A stretch of 64,000 bases of DNA, taken from Sipunculus nudus (lineage: Eukaryota > Annelida > Sipuncula > Golfingiida > Sipunculidae). A program made the position numbers and the translations under genes. The stretch's first letter is position 1. The number at the start of each line of letters is the position of its first letter. Below, piece after piece: positions 59,401-64,000 of the stretch. The stretch lies in contig CM049313.1 in NCBI GenBank assembly GCA_026874595.1, positions 57,123,159 through 57,187,158 of the forward strand. Reading direction: 5' to 3'. The notes under the pieces were generated by a model. That model did not search any database. It was not told where the DNA came from and saw nothing but the letters and a program-made list of their open reading frames with translations.

Positions 59401-62034
59401 TTAAGTGAAACATTTATTTATCATATATAATTTACAATTTCCCTTTGATCTGGGTGTCCTTGCCCTTGTTTTCTTCCTCTTCTCAAAATTCTGCTATCTC
59501 CATTATCTCTGGCTTATCTCTGTGTTGTCTCTGTTACCTGACAGATATCTAAAGCCTATCAGCTGCTGCACCAGCACCTGAACCTGATGTTACCATTGTG
59601 CTGTGATCTTCTGAACAGGGCTGCCAAGGTGCTGTCAGATCGCTCAGGGATGTCTGTCATCAAGGATCGGGTCAGAGGTGAGAACGCTTCTATATATAAT
59701 GTGTAATCCTGGTCTCTTCCTTTAAAACCCTCCAGCAGAAGTTCCTAACAGTTTTACCCTTTTGAGTGAAAATGCTTCTGCTTATTTAAGGTTGCCCAAG
59801 CATGTTTGATTAATATCCCTGAAAGTGTCTTTCTGTATTCTGAAAGTTATTTTCTGTATTACACCAGTGTAATACAACTTAATTTAGATGACCATAACAT
59901 TTTTGCCTTGGCCTGAGGAGCAGTACAGATGTCTCATTGTTATTAAAGTATGGTTAATCTAAACAAAAAAGGCATATTAAAACATAGAACTTGACAGTGA
60001 CAGTAAAACCTTTTTCATCTTTGAATATATATATTCATGAAAAAATCTTATGGCTGTGACCATATATATGTATATGTATATGTATATTATATGTATATTC
60101 TTTATATTCAACCTTATCCCTCTTAAGTTTGATCTTGAAGTACATATTATCTTGGAACTTTTATGATTTTGGCTAATTACTTCCAACGTTTAACATTCAG
60201 TTCAAAGTAAAGGCCTATGACCTTTTATACATCAGTAGTACTGAACAGGATTAACATTGACCTGTTGACCTTTGACTCTTCATCAGCTGACCTTTGACCT
60301 TTTTTTCTGTCAGAGGCACTGTTCAGCAGCCCTGCAGGCAGCATGCTGTGTCAAACCATCTACTCGTTGCTTCTGCTGCCCCCTGTGCCAGGCGTTCAGC
60401 CTCTGCTTCATCATCTGCTCTGTCTACTGGTCCAGCTAGACAAGCTGAACCGTATGCTGCCAGCTGCAGCACCACTAGAACACCAGGAGCTGGAATGGCC
60501 AGTTGCAGGTATGTCTTATTAAACAGGTATGGCCTCATACAAGTATAAATGTAACTAGTGAGTGCAGTATATGTGACACTAAATTTTTTTGATAATATAG
60601 TAAATTATTTCTTTAAATATCTTTGCCATGTAAAAATGGGCATCAGAAAATTGGCACTAAATGTATATAATAATGCTAATGTACTTCATATTAAATTGTT
60701 TTTTAAAAGGATATTCACTGCTTTAGTTGAGAGTTTTCCATTTCCAGAAATGTGTAAAAAAAAACTAAAAAAAAAACAGGTCATTTTTTAGTTTGTCTTT
60801 ATCACACTTTGCAAAGTAAAAATGAATGAGTAAGAATGAAAGGAAGAGAGAGAGAGAGAGATTGACAGAAAGGAAGGGAGAGAGAGAGAAAAGAAACCTT
60901 AAACATGCATTATGGAAAAGAACTGGAATCAAATAACATTGTGATTTTAACCCTTAATAAACTTGCCCAGGATCTATGCACTTTTAGCAAAAACACTCAC
61001 ATACAGGCAGATGCCAATACATGATAGTACATTTTCAATACTTGTTGTAATTATGCATAGACATATCTCTGCAGTGAAATAAATAGATATTGCTGTTTGT
61101 CAATAAAATAATCATGAATACAGGGTAATGATATCATTTCTATATTATAATGAGCACCCTGCTTGTAGATGCCCCTGAGACAATAGACCCGGCAGACATG
61201 CCTCTGCCTCAGTCTGCCCAGGCCTGGGTGTGGTGTATGGACCTGGAGCGGGCTTGCTCACTACTTGTTGGTCGTACCCTGGGCAGCATGCTGGTAGGAG
61301 TACCTGTGTCTAATGAGAAACATGTCTCATCATGGCTGGGCATGCATCTGTTCTCCAGCGGGCTTCAGAGACACCCTCAAGACATTGGTAAGTCTCCTCA
61401 GTAATTTCAGTGAAGTGTTAAGCAAAATAAATCAGTGTTTGTTTCTCAGACACTTTTTTTCTGAAACCAGTGCTGCTGTGGTGATTTCAGATGATCAGGG
61501 GATAACATGATAATTACAGAGAAGTTTACTCTTTCACTGACCAAGCTTTCATACTTCAGTAGAACCTCTGAATTGCAGACACTCGTGAAACCAGACATTT
61601 TCCCTGCAAAATAGAGGTGGCCCTAAGTAGGGAGCTTATAGATTATGGGACTACTTTCAAGGGTCTGCCCATAGGTGGCCATAAATAGGAGGTGCCCTTA
61701 GTATAGAGGTTCCTGTAAGGAGAGGTTCCACTGTTGGTTCCACTGCAGCATGAAGCTATCTTTGCATGCCTTGCCACCAGATGCCGCCATCCCTTCTTGT
61801 TTATTCACTCGTCTTTATCATAAGTTCAGTGATCACACTTCCTGTATATTAATTATTTAGTGCCAGCGATAGAGAAGATGGGAGAGCAGCTGGTGTCTGA
61901 AGGCCACGTTGACCTCAGCCACTGGCTGTCTGATGAACCTAACAGCAGGATGCTGCTCCCTCTGGTAGCAGATTCTGAAGGCGAGGAGCCACACAGCTTG
62001 TGGGCCAGTGTGCAGGACTATGCTCAAACTGCAG
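43576..62034 (+). CDS. HERC1: HERC1 giant HECT E3 ubiquitin ligase, N-terminal 19 coding exons (partial)
   Basis: Nineteen exons join in frame to 1,212 codons; vertebrate HERC1 is about 4,860 residues, so roughly the first quarter is here. Start [19 protein letters not shown] at 43,578 matches the vertebrate start ('KLKWLEHLNSSW'). Residues 1-331 are the N-terminal helical region; about 363-727 form the first RCC1-like seven-bladed propeller (RLD1), with blade motifs such as [27 protein letters not shown], '[11 protein letters not shown]', [15 protein letters not shown] and [15 protein letters not shown]. In known HERC1, RLD1 acts on ARF/Rab GTPases. Residues 728-1,212 are a conserved helical stretch ('[12 protein letters not shown]', '[18 protein letters not shown]'). 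SPRY, WD40, RLD2 and the catalytic HECT domain would follow past the edge. All introns are GT/AG. Exon entries are listed separately. Confidence 0.93.
45379..45459 (+). CDS. HERC1: HERC1 exon 2 (residues 305-331)
   Basis: 81 nt, acidic start (EEKEGEEEQ) then '[12 protein letters not shown]', matching 'SLYEAALCLFEE' in vertebrate HERC1. Acceptor 'ctcag', donor cag|gtggat, phase 0. Confidence 0.85.
46524..46727 (+). CDS. HERC1: HERC1 exon 3 (residues 332-399), start of RLD1
   Basis: A polar, low-conservation stretch rich in N and S, then [20 protein letters not shown] and '[16 protein letters not shown]', the first RCC1 blade strand. Donor tca|gtaagt. A minisatellite starts across this exon-intron border. 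Confidence 0.9.
46709..47075. repeat. Degenerate about 38-bp minisatellite starting at the exon 3 border
   Basis: Units of the form 'ggNttccaggggtccagtaNgtataacaagccaca' repeat about eight times with drift and one longer insertion. The first unit is the last 19 bases of exon 3 plus its splice donor and the following intron bases. The array probably arose by duplication of the exon-intron boundary. Confidence 0.6.
47331..47562 (+). CDS. HERC1: HERC1 exon 4 (residues 400-476), RLD1 blades 1-2
   Basis: Encodes [40 protein letters not shown], '[14 protein letters not shown]' and 'EVFSWGDG', near-identical to vertebrate RLD1. Donor g|gtgtgt, phase 1. Confidence 0.93.
47969..50194. mobile_element. 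Harbinger-like non-autonomous DNA transposon in HERC1 intron 4
   Basis: Inverted ends match over 25 bp with one mismatch: GGCCAAAAAAAAAAATGTTC on the left and the reverse complement of 'gaacatttatttttttggcc' on the right. Both sides are flanked by TTA (47,966-47,968 and 50,195-50,197), the 3-bp duplication of PIF/Harbinger elements. The 2,226-bp interior contains no transposase that I recognise (a 67-codon minus frame at 48,761-48,964 is unassigned) and carries a six-unit satellite. Superfamily is inferred from TSD and TIR only. Confidence 0.65.
49123..49930. repeat. About 145-bp satellite inside the Harbinger-like element
   Basis: Units start 'tttcgcgcacgataactcaac' and contain 'acagggatgattggtacctatgagggctccagacctatt' and 'aatatggccgccacagcccg'. 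They begin near 49,123, 49,265, 49,413, 49,558, 49,634 and 49,778. The fourth unit is shortened to about 76 bp by an internal deletion. Similarity is high at the left and decays at the right end. Confidence 0.85.
50483..50562 (+). CDS. HERC1: HERC1 exon 5 (residues 477-503), RLD1
   Basis: Encodes [20 protein letters not shown] then 'GALAGK', as in vertebrate RLD1. Acceptor 'atcag', donor aag|gtagtt, phase 0. Confidence 0.9.
51038..51134 (+). CDS. HERC1: HERC1 exon 6 (residues 504-535), RLD1
   Basis: Encodes [20 protein letters not shown] and '[12 protein letters not shown]', the conserved blade with the [14 protein letters not shown] motif. Donor g|gtaatg, phase 1. Confidence 0.92.
51357..51500 (+). 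CDS. HERC1: HERC1 exon 7 (residues 536-583), RLD1
   Basis: Encodes '[18 protein letters not shown]', [20 protein letters not shown] and 'SFGGGDN'. Acceptor 'tttag', donor g|gtaaga, phase 1. Confidence 0.92.
52503..52630 (+). CDS. HERC1: HERC1 exon 8 (residues 584-626), RLD1
   Basis: Encodes [20 protein letters not shown] and '[12 protein letters not shown]'. Acceptor 'gtttcag', donor cag|gtatgt, phase 0. Confidence 0.92.
53024..53168 (+). CDS. HERC1: HERC1 exon 9 (residues 627-674), RLD1
   Basis: Encodes [20 protein letters not shown], '[20 protein letters not shown]' and AHCLVLTH. Donor g|gtgaga, phase 1. Confidence 0.92.
53537..53708 (+). CDS. HERC1: HERC1 exon 10 (residues 675-731), last RLD1 blade
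   Basis: Acceptor 'cttcag'. The junction codon gives D then [17 protein letters not shown], '[20 protein letters not shown]' and '[10 protein letters not shown]'. Donor ag|gtagtg, phase 2. Confidence 0.92.
53772..53967. mobile_element. MITE, CAGTGAAACCTCT family, HERC1 intron 10
   Basis: Begins CAGTGAAACCTCT and ends with the degenerate inverse AGAGAGGTTCCTTTG; about 196 bp, non-coding. The terminus type is that of pogo/mariner-derived MITEs, related to but distinct from the CAGTGGAACCCC elements at 2.0 and 3.5 kb. Confidence 0.5.
54466..54600 (+). CDS. HERC1: HERC1 exon 11 (residues 732-776)
   Basis: Encodes [20 protein letters not shown], 'IKSFLESYC' and 'APPSPFPSI', matching '[18 protein letters not shown]' and 'IPPLPFPSS' in vertebrates; follows RLD1 directly. 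Donor ca|gtaagt, phase 2. Confidence 0.92.
55524..55689 (+). CDS. HERC1: HERC1 exon 12 (residues 777-832)
   Basis: Encodes '[20 protein letters not shown]', [19 protein letters not shown] and 'PEYVQE'. The donor gag|gtgaaa is weak but gives an in-frame join to exon 13. Confidence 0.92.
55748..55927 (-). mobile_element. Diverged CAGTGGAACCCC-family MITE in HERC1 intron 12
   Basis: Modules 'accccacaattac', 'tggtcgtaattttggggtgg' and 'gtgggg' end in GGGTTCCACTG at 55,927 next to TA. The opposite end 'cagagtgaaacccc' is degenerate. It is a decayed relative of the elements at 2,009-3,227 and 3,518-3,693. Confidence 0.6.
56437..56562 (+). CDS. HERC1: HERC1 exon 13 (residues 833-874)
   Basis: Encodes '[20 protein letters not shown]', [19 protein letters not shown]; nearly the same as '[27 protein letters not shown]' in vertebrate HERC1. 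Donor cag|gtgggt, phase 0. Confidence 0.93.
56574..56634. repeat. (GATATA)n microsatellite
   Basis: Hexanucleotide ATAGAT/GATATA repeats just after the exon 13 donor. Confidence 0.85.
56978..57973. mobile_element. Non-autonomous element with about 301-bp tandem units, HERC1 intron 13
   Basis: Ends are the inverted AGCCCTCAGCC (56,978) and GGCTGAGGGCT (57,963-57,973). Inside, 'aacttttaccttgtgagcgg' starts units at about 57,045, 57,346 and 57,647 (the last partial). Each unit has 'ggtcaagttcgaagatgggtgacc' and the two complete ones a ggtggcgccacc core. No coding potential. Confidence 0.6.
58018..58161 (+). CDS. HERC1: HERC1 exon 14 (residues 875-922)
   Basis: Encodes [20 protein letters not shown], '[17 protein letters not shown]', parallel to 'RMQLDIILTSLQDHTHVASLLG' and 'LAEILMKTLLRNLGF'. 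Vertebrates have a longer insert between these two parts. Phase 0 both sides. Confidence 0.92.
58423..58572 (+). CDS. HERC1: HERC1 exon 15 (residues 923-972)
   Basis: Encodes '[20 protein letters not shown]', matching 'HLHELLCSLQKQLLAFCHIN'. Acceptor 'ctgcag', donor agg|gttagg, phase 0. Confidence 0.9.
59545..59677 (+). CDS. HERC1: HERC1 exon 16 (residues 973-1016)
   Basis: Encodes '[20 protein letters not shown]' and RAAKVLSD, matching 'ALLHKHLQLLLPHATDIYSRSANLL'. Donor g|gtgaga, phase 1. Confidence 0.88.
60314..60508 (+). CDS. HERC1: HERC1 exon 17 (residues 1017-1081)
   Basis: Encodes '[20 protein letters not shown]', '[20 protein letters not shown]', matching 'AAGSMLCQIVNSLLLLPV' and 'LNRLLPAADLLEDQELQW'. 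Acceptor 'tgtcag', donor g|gtatgt, phase 1. Confidence 0.92.
60845..60889. repeat. (GA)n microsatellite
   Basis: Interrupted AG tracts in HERC1 intron 17. Confidence 0.8.
61169..61387 (+). CDS. HERC1: HERC1 exon 18 (residues 1082-1154)
   Basis: Encodes '[20 protein letters not shown]', [19 protein letters not shown] and '[14 protein letters not shown]', matching 'PELIDPAGLPLPQPAQSWVW' and 'LVDLERTIALLIGRCLGGML'. Acceptor 'cttgtag', donor g|gtaagt, phase 1. Confidence 0.93.
61557..61733. mobile_element. MITE with CAGTAGAACCTCT termini, HERC1 intron 18
   Basis: 177 bp; begins CAGTAGAACCTCT and ends with the near-perfect inverse AGAGGTTCCACTG. The interior repeats 'aggtggcc' modules. The flanks are TT, not a clear TA duplication. 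Confidence 0.6.
61861..62034 (+). CDS. HERC1: HERC1 exon 19 (residues 1155-1212), last exon in the window
   Basis: Encodes [20 protein letters not shown], '[20 protein letters not shown]' and '[13 protein letters not shown]', the last part matching 'SLWISMQDYAVS' of vertebrate HERC1. Acceptor 'atttag', donor g|gtgagt, phase 1. The next exon is not seen before 64,000. Confidence 0.88.
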
Positions 62035-62189
62035 GTGAGTTACGGCTTTCAAGAATTAAATCATCATACAGATTTACTTAATCTGTTCATCACATACACA
62101 AACTTTCCAGCAATGTGCATGTTTCAAAAGGGTAGTTTTATTACGTAAACATAATTGTGAGCTGTTTCTGTATTAATGAGAATTTTCTC

Positions 62190-64000
62190 TGTTAAAGTTT
62201 ATACGCCAGAGTAAGCCAACCGAAAATTTTCCCTTATTGGGCCTATTATCGCCCATCCCCCCTCGTTCCTGTGTATCTAGGTCACACTTCCGTTACCCAT
62301 AATCACATTTTCTTCTGGCGTACGCCATGATGGACGTGTGATCCCGCTCTGCGAGATTCGTCCACTGTTGGGTTTGTACTAATGAGTTTGCCAACTGAAC
62401 TGTAAGTTGTCTTTTTTTTCCCTTGCCCGCCCTGGAGTACCCCATTTGTGGCTCTTGTGGTTCTTTAATCCCGGTTGGGACTCCCACCCCCCTTGTTTTC
62501 GTTGCCGCTCCAACAATGACTACTGCCGTGTTCCGGCTGATCCTTGTTTTCACTGCCAGACTTGGACGTCTGACCAGTGGGCCCTTTCCCGGATTGGGCT
62601 CATTCCCCGGTACTTGGGGGGTTCCCCCTCCGGTATTCCATTGTCTGACCCCGGGGTTGTCCCCGAGGGGGTGGGGGGGGGGGGGGGCCTACCCTGGTTG
62701 ACCGCACCACGGCTGTGCTGCGTTCACCGTCCGTTCCCGCCGGTCCTGTCACCTCTCCAGTGGTTTAGACAGTTATATCGTTGAATTCTCATTCACGGAA
62801 ACGGAATTCTTCCCCGTTCCTGCGGCCTCCCGTTCTGCCAGCACATCTACCTCTTCCATATTACATTTCTTGTCCCGGGTTTGTTATTCACTTATGTCGG
62901 ATTTAGACGATTCGTCTAGACCCGATTCTGTCCACCCGGCGCCCTCGCCGGCGCCCCGGTACTTTCTCCCCGGCCGTTCTCGTCGCCGGCTCCTCGCCGG
63001 TTTCCTTACTTCTCCCCGGGGCCAGCTGGAGCCGTCCCGCTGGCTCGCCCGGACCTTCCTGGTGTGCAGGTAAGTGCGTCAGTCCCTACTCCCCCTTTCG
63101 GGGCTGCCGGCCTCGCCTCCGGTTCCTCCGTCTGCCGTCGTTACTTAACGGCCGGCCGGCTCTTTTTTTCAGTTACCATCTGCTGTGCGGCCTGCGGCTC
63201 CGGTTCCTGTGCCTTCCAGGATGGTTCCTGCTGCTGCTCGTTCCCCGGCTTCCTGTTTCCAGCCTCCTGTGGCTCCGGCTCAGCGGGTCTCTCAGCGGGT
63301 TCTCCAGGGTCCCGACTGCTCAGTCTGCCGATCCCGCCCTGGCATCAGACCAGTGGTCGGCGATCGCGATGCGCCGCCAGGCTTGGCGTCCGCGCAAATC
63401 TGCTCAGTCAGCCGATCCCGCCCTGGCACCAGACCAGTGGTCGGCGATCACGCTGCGCCGCCAGGCATGGCGTCCGCACAAATCTGAGCTTATGGACCTG
63501 CAGGCTCCCTCTGCACAGGAGGCTACCCTAGTGGTCCGAAGTTCAGTAGGTTCAACCTCGGACTTCCTCGGCGTCGGCGGCCGGTTCTTCTTTGAATCCT
63601 GGCCCCTTCATTCGCCCTCCCCCGCGCCCACCGTGTGTCTGGTATTACTGACCGCATGGGGGATCTCGTGGGCGCCCCGCGTAGGTCTCGGGGTCTCGCT
63701 CTACTGGGGCCCCGCTTCCGCCGGGTTCGGATACACCTTGGTTCCCCGGTAACCTCGGGAGTTCCCTTGGGTTCCGGGCTCCCGGGCTACCTGTTCGTTC
63801 GCTTGCTCCCTTCTCCTGAGCTCCTGGATGTTCAGTCTGCTCCGCTGCGCCTCGTGTCCGGCCTGGCACAGCCGTTGCGGACGATCCGTCTTAATTCCAT
63901 CCTCTGTCCAGTTTTCCGATCGTCACCTGTCGGATCTGCCGGGGCTCGGCCGGCAAGCGGCCGGTATGGTTTACGCCTTGCCGGCGGTCCCTTGCTTGCT
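62190..64000 (+). mobile_element. GC-rich probable retroelement (DIRS-like gag region?) in HERC1 intron 19
   Basis: Composition jumps from AT-rich intron to strongly GC- and CpG-rich at about 62,200-62,400. Frames are proline/serine/arginine-rich and shift repeatedly. One frame (about 62,475-62,580) shows a cysteine array, PCFRCRSNNDYC then PCFHCQTW, like the short Cys motifs near the start of DIRS-type ORF1 proteins. The final 100 bp read 'HLSDLPGLGRQAAGMVYALP'. No RT or recombinase is reached before the window ends. Family assignment is a guess from these motifs; that the DNA is foreign to the intron is clearer. Confidence 0.4.
63321..63488 (+). repeat. 84-bp in-frame tandem duplication
   Basis: Two units start at 63,321 and 63,405 with only a few mismatches. 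84 bp equals 28 codons, so a coding frame is preserved ('DPALASDQWSAIAMRRQAWR' then 'DPALAPDQWSAITLRRQAWR'). The frame-keeping unit and mostly conservative changes suggest a once-coding sequence. Confidence 0.75.

Noticed and set aside
62190-64000. CpG-island promoter or bacterial contamination
   Set aside because: It lies inside a HERC1 intron, has homopolymer runs and broken frames without bacterial gene layout; a retroelement edge fits better, though misassembly is not excluded.

Overview
The window is animal nuclear DNA: AT-rich, intron-dense, with GT/AG introns and many microsatellites, LINE relics, MITEs and satellite arrays. The repeat style (long (TA)n tracts, arrays rich in 'gaccttgacc', short LTR elements) suggests a lophotrochozoan marine invertebrate, perhaps a bivalve mollusc. 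That placement is an inference; no diagnostic marker is present.

Two real protein genes are seen, both on the + strand. (1) 15,790-28,668 is a complete ten-exon heparanase-like gene (glycoside hydrolase family 79). Its splice phases close perfectly into 554 codons plus stop, and both catalytic glutamates are present (E228 in GNEP, E348 in the SETG motif). (2) 43,578-62,034 holds the first 19 coding exons (about 1,212 residues) of HERC1, a giant HECT E3 ubiquitin ligase. They cover the N-terminal region, the first RCC1-like propeller and the following helical region. The SPRY, WD40, second RCC1 and HECT parts lie beyond the right edge.

Region by region: 1-4.9 kb is intergenic, with a pogo/Tigger-like DNA transposon relic and a related MITE inside (TA)n. 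4.9-10.3 kb has two 5'-truncated non-LTR retrotransposons on the minus strand, the larger set in a degenerate repeat array. 10.3-15.8 kb is mostly unrecognised sequence. 15.8-28.7 kb is the heparanase gene. 28.7-43.5 kb is intergenic: widely spaced inverted-repeat arms at 32.3-33.5 and 37.9-38.8 kb, a 260-bp tandem array, an internally deleted RTE-like LINE and LTR fragments. 43.6-62 kb is HERC1, whose introns carry a Harbinger-like element, a second satellite-bearing element, MITEs and a minisatellite that starts at an exon border. 62.2-64 kb is strikingly GC-rich and looks like the edge of a retroelement in HERC1 intron 19.

The most unusual item is a miniature LTR retrotransposon (TRIM) family. 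A three-LTR copy lies in heparanase intron 9 (27,737-28,404); fragments lie at 31.3 and 39.4 kb. It has about 155-bp TGTTAC...GTAACA LTRs, a 119-bp internal region, an 18-nt primer binding site matching the tRNA-Pro 3' end, and a purine tract. Inside each complete LTR sit tRNA-type A and B boxes at tRNA spacing. This recalls plant Cassandra elements, which carry 5S rRNA in their LTRs, but here the embedded part is tRNA-like.
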